Shown piece after piece: positions 47,303 to 56,331 of a stretch of DNA of 64,000 nucleotides (its first letter is position 1; the number at the start of each line of letters is the position of its first letter). Made by a program: the position numbers and the translations under genes. Below the pieces are notes generated by a model. That model had not been told where the DNA came from. It did no database searches and was given only the letters and a program-made list of their open reading frames with translations. This stretch comes from Sulfitobacter sp. S190 (GTDB lineage: Bacteria > Pseudomonadota > Alphaproteobacteria > Rhodobacterales > Rhodobacteraceae): NCBI RefSeq assembly GCF_025141935.1, contig NZ_CP081120.1, positions 2,480,001-2,544,000 on the forward strand. The letters run 5' to 3'.

Positions 47303-48115
47303 CTATGGCCCGCTCTGCTGGAGTTTGCCGCCCTGACGGACCGGAACGATCCGCGTCGCGCGGCCCGTCTTGTCATCCGTCTCGACGTAAACACCCGACA
47401 GTGTCGCCGCGTCGTTGGCGGGGGTGAACCGGTCCTTAGGCATGCCGGTGATGAACCGGCGCAGCGGCTCCGCCTTTTCCATCCCGATGACCGAATTGTA
47501 ATCCCCGCACATGCCTGCATCCGTCAGATAGGCGGTGCCCGCGGGCAGGATCATCGCATCCGACGTCGGCACATGGGTGTGCGTGCCCACCACGAGCGAG
47601 GCCCGCCCGTCGCACCAATGCCCCATCGCCATTTTCTCCGAGGTCGCCTCGCAGTGGAAATCCACGATGATCGCGTTGGCCATACCGCCCAGCGGATGGG
47701 TCTTGAACACTGCATCCAGCGCCGAGAACGGATCGTCAAACGGGCGTTTCATGAACACCTGGCCCAGCGCCTGGGTGACCAGCACACGCTTGCCGGTCTG
47801 CGTCTTGTAAAGCCGCGCGCCCTTGCCCGGCGCCGAGCGCGAGAAGTTGAGCGGTCGCACGATGCGGCTTTCCTGCTCGGCAAAGGCCAGCATGTCCTTT
47901 TGGTCGAAGGCATGATCGCCCAGCGTCAGCACATCCGCCCCCGCCTCCAGCAGCACCTTGGCATGGCTGGCCGACAACCCCATGCCCGATGTCGCGTTTT
48001 CGCCGTTGACCACCACGAAATCGAGCTTCCACGCGCTGCGCAGACGGGGCAGGTTTTCGGTGATGGCACGGCGCCCCGCGCGGCCCATCACGTCTCCGAG
48101 AAACAATATCTTCAT
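47303..48115 (-). CDS. YmdB-family metallophosphoesterase (TIGR00282 type)
   Basis: 270 residues. It begins MKILFLGDVMGRAGRRAITE, with metal-ligand motifs GDVMGRAG, NGENATSGMG, DVLTLGDHAFDQ, DFHCEATSEK and GTHTHVPTSD. This family includes Bacillus subtilis YmdB, a cyclic-nucleotide phosphodiesterase affecting motility and biofilm choice. Whether this homologue shares that activity is unknown. It lies 43 bp behind the 5-formyl-THF cyclo-ligase gene and is the last gene of the mgtE operon. Confidence 0.93.
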   Translation of the reverse strand: MKILFLGDVMGRAGRRAITENLPRLRSAWKLDFVVVNGENATSGMGLSASHAKVLLEAGADVLTLGDHAFDQKDMLAFAEQESRIVRPLNFSRSAPGKGARLYKTQTGKRVLVTQALGQVFMKRPFDDPFSALDAVFKTHPLGGMANAIIVDFHCEATSEKMAMGHWCDGRASLVVGTHTHVPTSDAMILPAGTAYLTDAGMCGDYNSVIGMEKAEPLRRFITGMPKDRFTPANDAATLSGVYVETDDKTGRATRIVPVRQGGKLQQSGP

Positions 48116-48158
48116 CGCTTCTCGCTACGCCTCAACACGCGGTGGTGCAACCCCGACG

Positions 48159-48725
48159 CTATGTGCGCACCACGTCAATGACCCCGTTTTCCGTCACGAT
48201 CATGTCCAGCGGCTGGTCCGTGGGTTCCAGCGGCAGATCGTCGTCCTGTTGGCCCGCAAAGGCAAACCCGATGGCCAGCGTCGCCTGCCGCGCGCGCAAC
48301 TGCTCCAGCGTGCGGTCGTAAAACCCGCCACCGTATCCCAGACGCCCGCCTGCCAGATCGAACGCCAGCAGCGGCACGATGACGATCTCGGGGTCGAAAA
48401 ACTCGGGCCGCTCGGGCACCGCCGCGCCAAAGGCACCGGCGATCATCGGCGTGTCCGGCGTCCAGCGCGCGAACCGCAGCGGTTGGTCCGGCCCCGTGAT
48501 CACGGGCACCCCGACCGGTCCGTAGGCAGAGGCCTCGACCATCGCGGGGCGCGGGTCGATCTCCGTACGGATCGGCATGAAGCCCGACACAGGCACACCG
48601 CGGTGGCCGGCCAGAACCTCACTCAAATAGCCCGCCTGCGCGGCATTCGCGCTGTCAAAAATCGGTTTGCGCCGGGCGAATGCGGCCTTGCGGGCGGCGT
48701 CCTTGCGGGCGGCCAGATCGCTCAC
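48159..48725 (-). CDS. 5-formyltetrahydrofolate cyclo-ligase
   Basis: 188 residues with a GTG start (MSDLAARKDAARKAAFARRK) that overlaps the mgtE stop as GTGA, so translation is coupled. It is the ATP-dependent enzyme that turns 5-formyl-THF into 5,10-methenyl-THF. Landmarks are VSGFMPIRTEIDPRP, PEIVIVPLLAFDLAGGRL and the diagnostic GYGGGFYDRTL. A longer frame exists upstream, but it lies antisense-like over mgtE in another phase. Called ygfA or fau in other species. Confidence 0.92.
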   Translation of the reverse strand: MSDLAARKDAARKAAFARRKPIFDSANAAQAGYLSEVLAGHRGVPVSGFMPIRTEIDPRPAMVEASAYGPVGVPVITGPDQPLRFARWTPDTPMIAGAFGAAVPERPEFFDPEIVIVPLLAFDLAGGRLGYGGGFYDRTLEQLRARQATLAIGFAFAGQQDDDLPLEPTDQPLDMIVTENGVIDVVRT

Positions 48726-50125
48726 AACAGCACCATGGAGGCAAGGCCCAGAAACGCGAAAAAGCCCACCACATCCGTCACCGTCGTCACAAACGCACCG
48801 GAGGCAAGAGCCGGATCGACACCGATCCGTTCGAGCACGATGGGAATGCCGGTTCCGGCCAGCCCCGCCACCACCATGTTGATCACCATCGCCGTGGCAA
48901 TGACATAGCCCAGCGCGGGCGAGCCGAACCAGATGACACCCACGATGCCCATGACCACCGCAAAAATCAGCCCGTTGATCAGCCCCACCAGAACCTCGCG
49001 CCGGATCACGCGCCAGACGTTCGACCCGGTCAAATCCTTCGTCGCCAGCGACCGCACCGCCACCGTCAGGCTCTGCGTGCCCGCGTTGCCGCCCATCGAC
49101 GCCACGATCGGCATCAGCACCGCCAGCGCCACGATCTGGGCAATCGCCACGTCGAACTGCGAAATCACCATCGACGCGGCAATCGAGGTCAGCAGATTGA
49201 TCGCCAGCCACGGCAGACGCTGTTTGGTGGTGTTGATCACCCTGTCCGACAGCGACCCGTCGCCGACACCGGCCAACCGCAGAATGTCCTCTTCGTGTTC
49301 CTCGTCGAGCACCGCCATCGCGTCGTCGATGGTAATCACCCCGATCAGCCGTCCGCCGTCATCGACGACGGGGGCGGAAATCAGGTGGTACTGGTTGAAC
49401 GCATAGGCCACATCGCCCTCGTCCCGCGTGGCGGGAAACACCTGGAATGTTTCCTCCAGCAGCGATGTCAGCGGCGTCTCGCGCTTGGATCGCATCAGCT
49501 TGCCCAATGTCACATTTCCAACCGGATGCAGGCGCGGATCGACCATGACGATATGGTAGAACTGGTCCGGCAGGTCCTGCTCGGGCGTGGCGCGCAGATG
49601 GTCGATGGCCTGTCCGACAGTCCAGTGTTCGGGCGCCATGACGACCTCGCGCTGCATCAAACGGCCCGCGGAGTATTCGGGGAACGACAGCGCCTGCTCT
49701 ACCGCCGCGCGGTCGCTGTCTTCCAGCGCCTCGAGAATCGTTTCCTGCTGTGCGCCCTGCAAATCCTCGATGATGTCCACGACATCATCACTGTCGAGTT
49801 CGCGCACCGCCTCGGCCAGAACCTGCGGGCGCAGGATGCCGATCACTTCGTCGCGGATGGAATCATCCAGCTCGGAGAGCAGCTCGCCATCGAATTCACG
49901 GTCATAAAGCCGGATCAACCGCGCCCGCTCGTAGGAGCTGATCTGTTCGAGAAGGTCCGCGATGTCGGCCGCGTGCAGCGGCTCCATCAACTCGCTCAGC
50001 TTGTCGCGGTCGTCGATATCCACCGCATAGAGGATCGCATCGACATCGCGTTTGCTCAGGACATATGCCTCCTGTTCGCCGTCGTCATCGGGGGTGGTTT
50101 CCGCGTGCGTCACCTGATCCGTCAT
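48722..50125 (-). CDS. mgtE: Magnesium transporter MgtE
   Basis: 467 residues. An N-terminal helical domain (DADLLE-type: AADIADLLEQISSYERARLI) and paired CBS domains (about 130-270; REVVMAPEHWTVGQAIDHLR, then LISAPVVDDGGRLIGVITID) precede five membrane segments at the C-terminus (LPWLAINLLTSIAASMV, IVALAVLMPIVASMGGNAGT). The GGNAGTQS motif is characteristic of the pore. The CBS domains gate by cytosolic Mg. The start MTDQVTHAETTP has GGGGAG in front; 11 upstream codons were discarded. Confidence 0.95.
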   Translation of the reverse strand: MTDQVTHAETTPDDDGEQEAYVLSKRDVDAILYAVDIDDRDKLSELMEPLHAADIADLLEQISSYERARLIRLYDREFDGELLSELDDSIRDEVIGILRPQVLAEAVRELDSDDVVDIIEDLQGAQQETILEALEDSDRAAVEQALSFPEYSAGRLMQREVVMAPEHWTVGQAIDHLRATPEQDLPDQFYHIVMVDPRLHPVGNVTLGKLMRSKRETPLTSLLEETFQVFPATRDEGDVAYAFNQYHLISAPVVDDGGRLIGVITIDDAMAVLDEEHEEDILRLAGVGDGSLSDRVINTTKQRLPWLAINLLTSIAASMVISQFDVAIAQIVALAVLMPIVASMGGNAGTQSLTVAVRSLATKDLTGSNVWRVIRREVLVGLINGLIFAVVMGIVGVIWFGSPALGYVIATAMVINMVVAGLAGTGIPIVLERIGVDPALASGAFVTTVTDVVGFFAFLGLASMVLL

Positions 50126-50237
50126 GCCTGTCTCCCCGCGCTGATTTGTGCAGAACATAGCAGGCCGACGGAAGGTAACAATGGGGCCTGCGCGGGTGGT
50201 TGATTGCGGCTTGATCGGATCGGTGTATAGAGAACGG

Positions 50238-51524
50238 ATGACCCATCAAACACTCCTTCTCGGCCAGACGCTCCACTTTGACGGCAACCCGCTGACGGGC
50301 GACTGGCGCGACACCGTGCGTATCGACAGCGCCGGTGGCGTGCTCATCGAAAACGGGCGCATCGCGGCCACGGGACCCGCAGACCGGCTGCGCGCGGCGC
50401 ACGGTGCGGCCGAGGTTGTCGACTATGGCCGCGATCTGATCTGCCCGGGCTTCATCGATGCCCACGCTCACCATCCGCAGACCGCGATGATCGCAAGCTG
50501 GGGCAAGCGGCTGATCGACTGGCTCAACACCTACACCTTCCCCGAGGAAGAGCGGTTTGCCGATGCCGATTACGCCGCCACGATCGCCGAGCGCTATCTC
50601 GACCTCACGCGCGCGGCGGGGACCACGACGATGTGCAGCTTTGCCACCATTCATCCCGCCAGCGTCGACGCGTTTTTTGCGGCGGCGGCGGTGCGCGACC
50701 AATGCGTGGTGACGGGCAAGACCTGCATGGACCGCAACGCCCCCGAAGATCTGCGCGATACCGCGCAATCGGCCTATGACGACAGCAAAGCCCTGCTTGA
50801 GCGCTGGCACGGAACCGGGCGGGCGCATTATGCGATCACACCGCGGTTTTCACCGACCTCCACGCCCGAACAACTCGACGCGCTTGGCGCGCTCTGGGAC
50901 GAACACCCCGAGTGCCTGATGCAGACCCATCTCAGCGAACAACCCGACGAGGTGGCATGGGTCCGCGGCCTCTATCCGGACGCGCGCGATTATCTCGATA
51001 CCTACGAAGCGCACGGCCTGATCGGGGCCCGTGCCCTTTACGGCCACACCATCCATCTGGAGCCGCGCGAGATCGCGCGTCTGAGCGAGGTCGGGGCCGC
51101 CGTTGTGCATTGTCCCACGTCCAACGCGTTCATCGGGTCGGGTCAATTTAATCTGGGCCGTCTGCGCGACGCGGGCGTGCGGATGGGTCTGGCCACCGAC
51201 ACCGGCGGCGGATCGTCGTTTTCGATGCTGCGCACGATGGCCGCGGCCTATGAAGCGGCCCAGCATCACGGTGTCGCTCTTCATGCCGCACAGCTGATGT
51301 GGCTTGCCACCGCCGGATCGGCCGACGCGCTGCATCTGGGCCACGAGATCGGCACCGTGCGGGCGGGATACGCCGCCGACCTGACGGTGCTCGACCTGAA
51401 GTCCACCCCCGCCATTGCCCAACGGGCCAACCGCAGCAATGATGTCTGGGAAGACGTATTTGCCACCATCATGATGGGCGACGACCGCGCCGTGCGCGAC
51501 ACGTGGATCGCGGGCAAACGCTAG
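50238..51524 (+). CDS. guaD: Guanine deaminase
   Basis: 428-residue amidohydrolase converting guanine to xanthine. The start MTHQTLLLGQTLHFDGNPLT follows a non-coding stretch of the frame. Metal-ligand motif 1 is CPGFIDAHAHHPQTAMIASW and the guanine-deaminase-typical IDWLNTYTFPEEERFAD follows. Later metal ligands are TPRFSPTSTPEQ, MQTHLSEQPDEV, LYGHTIHL and LATDTGGGSSFSMLRTM. It is divergent from mgtE. The other purine-type deaminase of this region is on the opposite strand. Confidence 0.93.
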   Translation: MTHQTLLLGQTLHFDGNPLTGDWRDTVRIDSAGGVLIENGRIAATGPADRLRAAHGAAEVVDYGRDLICPGFIDAHAHHPQTAMIASWGKRLIDWLNTYTFPEEERFADADYAATIAERYLDLTRAAGTTTMCSFATIHPASVDAFFAAAAVRDQCVVTGKTCMDRNAPEDLRDTAQSAYDDSKALLERWHGTGRAHYAITPRFSPTSTPEQLDALGALWDEHPECLMQTHLSEQPDEVAWVRGLYPDARDYLDTYEAHGLIGARALYGHTIHLEPREIARLSEVGAAVVHCPTSNAFIGSGQFNLGRLRDAGVRMGLATDTGGGSSFSMLRTMAAAYEAAQHHGVALHAAQLMWLATAGSADALHLGHEIGTVRAGYAADLTVLDLKSTPAIAQRANRSNDVWEDVFATIMMGDDRAVRDTWIAGKR

Positions 51525-51570
51525 CCCGCAATCACCCCGCCGACGGCGCGGGCCCGGTGCATCACAGTTC

Positions 51571-52047
51571 TCAGCAGCTCTTGGCGCCCAGCACCATGAC
51601 CCAGTTCGGGCCGCTGCGCGCAATGCCGTAGTTGTCCATGTCGCGGATCGTCATGTTGCGCAAATGGCCCGATGACGCTTTCCACGCCTGCATGACCGAC
51701 GCGGTGTCGGGCTGGCCCTTGGCGATGTTCTCGGCCACGCGGCACCAGTCATATCCCGCCATCTTGGAGCGTCTGCCAACGGTCGATCCGTTGCTGCCCT
51801 TGTGGCTGAAGAAATTCCGGCGCGCCATGTCGGCGGCATGCATTTGCGCGGCACGGTCCAGCGCCCGCGAGCGTTTGAGCGTCGACAGCCCGCGCGATGC
51901 CCGCAGGGCGTTCAACTGCTGATCGACGACACTGCTACTGAATGAGGGTGCTGTCAGACTGCGCGACACAACATCTTGGGAAGGTGGCGCAGCACATGCC
52001 GACACTGCTGCAACGGCCAAAGCCGCTATTCCAATTCTGACTTTCAC
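51571..52047 (-). CDS. CAP/SCP-domain lipoprotein
   Basis: 158 residues. The lipoprotein signal MKVRIGIAALAVAAVSAC has lipobox VSAC (Cys 18). The rest is a compact CAP domain with LDRAAQMHAADMARRNFFSH (helix with the cavity His and Glu-like residues), GYDWCRVAENIAKG, WKASSGHLRNMTIRDMDNYG and a closing WVMVLGAKSC. Two Cys pairs may stabilise the fold. Bacterial CAP proteins act in the envelope, with unclear roles. It lies 4 bp downstream of the amidohydrolase gene. Confidence 0.88.
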   Translation of the reverse strand: MKVRIGIAALAVAAVSACAAPPSQDVVSRSLTAPSFSSSVVDQQLNALRASRGLSTLKRSRALDRAAQMHAADMARRNFFSHKGSNGSTVGRRSKMAGYDWCRVAENIAKGQPDTASVMQAWKASSGHLRNMTIRDMDNYGIARSGPNWVMVLGAKSC

Positions 52048-52051
52048 GTCA

Positions 52052-53392
52052 TTACTCCAACTCGATTGCCAACTCGCGTTGTCTTGCCAGCAAATTATGA
52101 AGATCTAATGTCAGAATTTGGCCTTGTTCCACGATGCGGCGGCCTTCGACAAATAGATCACGCACCGTGGTAGGACCGGCAAGCAACAAGGATGTCTTAT
52201 CCCAGCTTCCCGCAGTTTCCACCCCGCGCATGTCCCAGACCGCGATATCGGCACGTTTCCCCACTTCCAGACGTCCGCAATCGGCACGATTCAGCACATC
52301 GGCCCCGCCACGGGTCGCAATCTCGAGTGCCTCGAGCGGGCTCATGGCGTCGGCGCCATAGGCCACGCGTTGCAACAACATCGCCTGACGGCCTTCCGCC
52401 ACCAGATTGCCGGCGTCGTTGCTCGCCGATCCATCGACACCCAAGCCCACAGGCACGCCCGCATCCCGCATCGCACGGACCGGTGCGATGCCGCTGCCCA
52501 ACCGGCAGTTCGAACAGGGGCAATGGGCAACCCCCGTCCCCGTGCGCGCGAACAAGGCGATTTCCGCAGGGTCGAGTTTCACACAATGGGCGTGCCACAC
52601 ATCGGGGCCGACCCAGCCGAGGCTTTCGGCGTATTCACCCGGTCTGCAGCCAAAGGTTTCGAGACTATAGGCGATGTCCTCTTCGTTTTCGGCCAGATGC
52701 GTGTGCAGCATGACGCCCTTGTCGCGCGCCAGCACCGCGGCGTCGCGCATCAGATCGCGGCTGACCGAAAACGGGGAACAGGGCGCCACCCCGACGCGGC
52801 ACATCGATCCTTCGGCAGGGTCATGAAAAGCGTCGATCACCCGGATACAATCCTCCAGTATCGCCGCCTCTTCCTCGACGAGACTGTCGGGCGGCAGGCC
52901 CCCCGCGCTTTCGCCAATGCTCATGGCACCGCGGGTGGCATGGAACCGTATGCCCAGATCGCGGGCGGCATGGATCGTGTCATCCAGCCGCCCACCGTTG
53001 GGATAAAGATAGAGATGATCGGAGCTGAGTGTGCAGCCCGACAAGGCCAGTTCCGCCAGACCGACCTGCGCCGAGACGAAAAAATGCTCGGGCGTGAAGC
53101 GGGCCCAGATCGGATAAAGCCGGCGCAGCCAGCCAAACAACAGCGCATCCTGCGCGCCCGGCACCGCGCGGGTCATGCTCTGGTACAGATGGTGGTGCGT
53201 GTTGACCAGACCGGGGGTCACCAGACAGCCGCGCGCGTCCACCACATCGGCCCCCTCGGGCACCGGCAGGTCCGGCCCGATCGCGGCGACCGTCCCGCCC
53301 CGGATCAGCAGATCGACATCCCGCAAGTGCCGCCGCCAGTCGTCCATCGTCAGCAGATCGTCGATCCCGCGAAGGAGCGTGTCGCCCTTCAC
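52052..53392 (-). CDS. 8-oxoguanine deaminase-like amidohydrolase
   Basis: 446 residues of the amidohydrolase superfamily, closest in pattern to 8-oxoguanine deaminases and the hydroxyatrazine group. Metal motif 1 is LVTPGLVNTHHHLYQSMTRA. The middle has LSSDHLYLYPNG and the HTHLAENEEDIAYSLETFG block. HAHCVKLDPAEI, VAHCPCSNCRLGSGIAPV and LGVDGSASNDAGNLVAE hold the remaining ligands and catalytic residues. Possible substrates are oxidised guanine or isocytosine-type compounds. It overlaps the IMPase stop by 4 bases. Confidence 0.85.
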   Translation of the reverse strand: MKGDTLLRGIDDLLTMDDWRRHLRDVDLLIRGGTVAAIGPDLPVPEGADVVDARGCLVTPGLVNTHHHLYQSMTRAVPGAQDALLFGWLRRLYPIWARFTPEHFFVSAQVGLAELALSGCTLSSDHLYLYPNGGRLDDTIHAARDLGIRFHATRGAMSIGESAGGLPPDSLVEEEAAILEDCIRVIDAFHDPAEGSMCRVGVAPCSPFSVSRDLMRDAAVLARDKGVMLHTHLAENEEDIAYSLETFGCRPGEYAESLGWVGPDVWHAHCVKLDPAEIALFARTGTGVAHCPCSNCRLGSGIAPVRAMRDAGVPVGLGVDGSASNDAGNLVAEGRQAMLLQRVAYGADAMSPLEALEIATRGGADVLNRADCGRLEVGKRADIAVWDMRGVETAGSWDKTSLLLAGPTTVRDLFVEGRRIVEQGQILTLDLHNLLARQRELAIELE

Positions 53393-54201
53393 GCGGCACC
53401 CATCCGTTCTTGCAGGATCGCCAGTGCCTGCGCGTGGATATCGCTGTTGGCGGCCGCAACCGCCGTTCCGCCGTCATGGGCGGGGTTGCCCTGCCAGTCG
53501 GTCACCACGCCACCCGCCGCCTGCACCAGCGCCAGCGGTGCCTGAATGTCATAGGCCGCCAGCCCCGCTTCGATCACCAGATCCACCTGCCCCGCCGCAA
53601 CCAGCGCGTAGCCATAGCAGTCCATCCCGTAGCGGGTCAGCTGCGCCCGCTCGGCCACCGCATGAAACGCGCGGCGCTCCGCATCGCTGCCCACTTCGGG
53701 AAAGGTCGTCAATACGGTGGCCTGCGACAGATCACGCGCGGGGGCGGTTGTCAGCTTGCGCGCCGTTTCACCGCGCAGCAGGCGCGCGCCATCCGGTGTC
53801 CCGATAAACCGCTCACCGATATAGGGTTGGTCGACAATGCCGATGAACGGCCCGTCCTGCGTGCCCACCGCGACCAGCACACCCCACGTCGGCGTGCCTG
53901 ACACAAAACCGCGCGTTCCGTCGATCGGATCGAGCACCCACGTCAAACCGGAGCTGCCCTCCGACACCCCGTATTCCTCGCCAAGGATCGCGTCGTCGGG
54001 CCTGTGGCGGGCCAGCAGATCGCGCATCACGCGCTCGGCGGCACGGTCGGCTTCGGTCACGGGGTCGTATCCGCCCTTGAGCTTGTTGTCCGTCTGCAGC
54101 GTGTCCGCGCGGAAATAGGGAAGAATCGTGTCGCGTGCGGCATCCGCCAGCATATGCGCCACACGCTCGAGTTCGGTAGTCAAAAGGGGGTCATGGGTCA
54201 T
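53389..54201 (-). CDS. hisN: IMPase-family phosphatase, histidinol-phosphatase (HisN) type
   Basis: 270 residues of the inositol monophosphatase family. Metal-binding motifs are ILGEEYGVSEGSSGLTWVLD, then the DPIDGTRGFVSGTPTWGVLV block and a C-terminal LAAYDIQAPLALVQAAGG. Sequences with GTRxFxSG and this length are annotated histidinol-phosphatase (histidine biosynthesis) in actinobacteria and alphaproteobacteria, but inositol or nucleotide phosphates are alternatives. It starts MTHDPLLTTELERVAHM. It is the first gene of the unit with the amidohydrolase and CAP genes. Confidence 0.85.
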   Translation of the reverse strand: MTHDPLLTTELERVAHMLADAARDTILPYFRADTLQTDNKLKGGYDPVTEADRAAERVMRDLLARHRPDDAILGEEYGVSEGSSGLTWVLDPIDGTRGFVSGTPTWGVLVAVGTQDGPFIGIVDQPYIGERFIGTPDGARLLRGETARKLTTAPARDLSQATVLTTFPEVGSDAERRAFHAVAERAQLTRYGMDCYGYALVAAGQVDLVIEAGLAAYDIQAPLALVQAAGGVVTDWQGNPAHDGGTAVAAANSDIHAQALAILQERMGAA

Positions 54202-54260
54202 GCAAAAGGCCTGTCAGGTCGCGCCCCTTCTGGCAAGGGTCAAGACCGACCGCCACGCAT

Positions 54261-54292
54261 AAAAAAGCCCCCCTGCCGCGTGGCAGAGGGGC
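54261..54292 (-). terminator. Terminator of the XRE gene
   Basis: Stem GCCCCCCTGCC / GGCAGAGGGGC (54267-54277 with 54282-54292; one mismatch), loop GCGT, with six A on the plus side. It reads as a minus-strand terminator 24 bp after the XRE stop. Confidence 0.9.
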
Positions 54293-54315
54293 CTTGAATT
54301 TGTCTGTGCCGCGGA

Positions 54316-54690
54316 TCAGGCGACGTCGCTCAGCACGCGTGCCAGTTCAAACAAACGGCGGCGCTGGGTTTCCGGGATCGCGTAATACGACCGCACCAGA
54401 TCCATTGCTTCCTTGTCGCCCATCAGATCGTCGGGCACATTTTCCTGCGTGGTCGGCTGGACCTCGTCCTTGCCGCGCACACCTTCGAAGAAAAACGAAA
54501 TCTGCACACCCAGCGCTTCGGAAATGTCCCAAAGCCGCGAGGCGCTGACGCGGTTCGCGCCGGTTTCGTACTTCTGGATCTGCTGGAATTTGATCCCGAC
54601 CAGTTCCGCGAGTTTTTGTTGGGTCATGCCGATCAGCCAGCGTCGTTGGCGAATCCTTTTGCCGACATGCGTGTCTACGATATGAGCCAT
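54316..54690 (-). CDS. XRE-family transcriptional regulator
   Basis: 124 residues. The N-terminal HTH_3 domain covers residues 10-65 (GKRIRQRRWLIGMTQQKLAE, then VGIKFQQIQKYETGANRVSA). The C-terminal helical segment is LRSYYAIPETQ-like (AMDLVRSYYAIPETQRRRLF, ELARVLSDVA). It is a common small regulator in Rhodobacterales, often involved in cell-cycle or symbiosis-type control in related families, but no target is visible here. The AT-rich region upstream probably contains its promoter. Confidence 0.88.
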   Translation of the reverse strand: MAHIVDTHVGKRIRQRRWLIGMTQQKLAELVGIKFQQIQKYETGANRVSASRLWDISEALGVQISFFFEGVRGKDEVQPTTQENVPDDLMGDKEAMDLVRSYYAIPETQRRRLFELARVLSDVA

Positions 54691-55107
54691 AATGACCTAC
54701 TTTCTTTACGTGCAAACGCTTCATTGCGCTTACGATAAGAACGTTTGGCGACCGTGTTGGTTGCAAAACAGTCCTCTTTGTTGCTGACCACTTTACTACG
54801 TTTGCGATATTCAGCAATCATATTAATAACGCCGCACTCTCCTCTTGGTTGCCAAAAAGAACGTGACGTTAGGTTGCGCCCGCGCAGGGGCGCTCGCGTG
54901 TCTGGATATCTCTGTCCGGTATATCCGCCACGCGAAATGCCCGCCAAAACCGCAATTGCGAATTCATCAGCCATTACATGCCGTTGATGCGAAACAGCAT
55001 CAAAACGGCTCAATTTCGCGGGGTTTTTAAAGCATGCCCGGGGATTCGATCCGAAAAGTAGGCGGAAAACCGCCGATATTGCAGATTATCAAAAATCCGC
55101 ACTCCCT
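54691..55107. other. AT-richer intergenic region between XRE and LysR genes
   Basis: 417 bp, less GC-rich than neighbours. It likely holds the XRE promoter (ACGTTTGGCG, ACGTTTGCG and GCAAACG motifs recur between 54700 and 54810) and the 3' untranslated part of the LysR gene. I see no gene or clear terminator in it. Confidence 0.5.
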
Positions 55108-55953
55108 TTAATTGAGCGCCGCACTAAGCCGCTCAACCATCTGCTGGCTGATTTCGCTCTCCAGCGTATCGGCTTTGTACAGATTGATGTTCTGATCCGG
55201 CAGCCGCGGCAGGGCGTCGCCATGCGCGATTCGCTCGAGGTGGTCCGGCGCGGTGCCCTCGATCATGGCGTGTATTGCCATATCCGCGGTGACTGTCGCT
55301 TCGATTGTACGGTCGCTCTCCGTCTCCACCAGAATGTCCCAGGGCAACGCCGCCGCATCCAGCGCCTGTGTCAGCGTCGGGCGGAACGAACACAACCGCC
55401 CCACGGCGAGGTTGACCGGCCGTTTGCGCCACGCGGCACCGCCTTTTGCGCCGACCCAGTGCAGCGGCCGCGTGCTGAGCGTGCGCCCCCCGGGATCGAC
55501 GCCGGTTTCGGTCGTCAGAATGATGTCGCACTCGCCCCGCGCAAACATCTCCTTGAGCACCCGCGTATGCGATGTCTCCAGCACGACGCGCACATTGGGA
55601 TAGGCCGCGTTGAACGCCTTGAGCACTTGCGGGATCGCGGGATACACAATGTCATGCGGTACGCCCAACCGCAGGGTGCCATCGAACGTCTGCTCGGTCA
55701 GCCGCGCAATCACCTCGTCGTTGAGCGCGACCATCCGGCGGGCGTAGGCCAGCAGCTGGTCGCCCTGCGCCGTCAGCGACACCGTCCGCCCCGACCGGTC
55801 CAGCAGGGTCAGGTCCAGCAATTCCTCGAGCCGCTTGATCTGCATCGACACCGCCGATTGCGTCAGATGCAGCATCCCCGCCGCCCGCGTGACACCGCCC
55901 GCATCCGCCACCGCCATGAAAGACCGCAAGGTTGTCACATCAAGATTACGCAT
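55108..55953 (-). CDS. LysR-family transcriptional regulator
   Basis: 281 residues. The winged HTH is at residues 4-62 (LDVTTLRSFMAVADAGGVTR, then AAGMLHLTQSAVSMQIKRLE). The substrate-binding domain starts near residue 90 with GTLRLGVPHDIVYPAIPQVL. It ends SEISQQMVERLSAAL. The target and ligand are unknown. A palindrome fitting a LysR box lies 57-75 bp upstream. It is divergent from the BI-1 gene. Confidence 0.9.
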   Translation of the reverse strand: MRNLDVTTLRSFMAVADAGGVTRAAGMLHLTQSAVSMQIKRLEELLDLTLLDRSGRTVSLTAQGDQLLAYARRMVALNDEVIARLTEQTFDGTLRLGVPHDIVYPAIPQVLKAFNAAYPNVRVVLETSHTRVLKEMFARGECDIILTTETGVDPGGRTLSTRPLHWVGAKGGAAWRKRPVNLAVGRLCSFRPTLTQALDAAALPWDILVETESDRTIEATVTADMAIHAMIEGTAPDHLERIAHGDALPRLPDQNINLYKADTLESEISQQMVERLSAALN

Positions 55954-56331
55954 TTCGCACCACGCGTTTGTTGGGTTCGGCGCGTAATCTACCGCACCAC
56001 GGGCGCAACATCAATATATCGAATTGATCGCCAACCATCCATCACCATACCGGATGGAAGTGGCTCTGCGCTGGGACGTCCTGTCGCAGCCACCGCACGT
56101 CAGGCCCAGACTGTTCTCCGACACGAAACAATCCGGCCCCGAAACTGGCGCAAAGCCCAGATAAAACACGAAAATGCCCACAATCTGACCCTTCGGGCGG
56201 ATCGGCGGGTTTTTACGCATGACAGTCCGAAAACCCGACCGAAAAACCTTGAAATACACCTCTGCGCACCCGATATTGGACCCGAACCACCGCGCGGGCG
56301 CCTCTGCGCGGGGCTATTTAGGGAGTTACAG
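55954..56331. other. Divergent promoter region lysR / BI-1
   Basis: 378 bp without a gene. It contains the ATCAA-N9-TTGAT palindrome near the LysR gene. The part before the BI-1 gene ends with the ribosome site GGGAG. A long open frame crossing this region continues antisense through the LysR gene and is not considered coding. Confidence 0.6.
56010..56028. promoter_or_regulatory. Candidate LysR-type operator
   Basis: ATCAATATATCGAATTGAT: perfect arms ATCAA / TTGAT around nine bases, fitting the T-N11-A rule for LysR boxes. It lies in the expected interval upstream of the divergent regulator gene. Confidence 0.55.

Noticed and set aside
48726..49211. N-terminal extension of the cyclo-ligase frame into mgtE
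   Set aside because: The extension overlaps the mgtE coding region in another phase. The GTG at 48725 overlaps the mgtE stop and gives a normal 188-aa enzyme.
54675..55013. 112-codon minus-strand frame between the XRE and LysR genes
   Set aside because: No ribosome site, no domain and poor codon pattern; it overlaps the XRE start.
55222..56331. Open frame upstream of and in phase with the BI-1 gene
   Set aside because: It runs antisense through the LysR gene. The BI-1 start at 56332 has a good ribosome site and the family's usual N-terminus.
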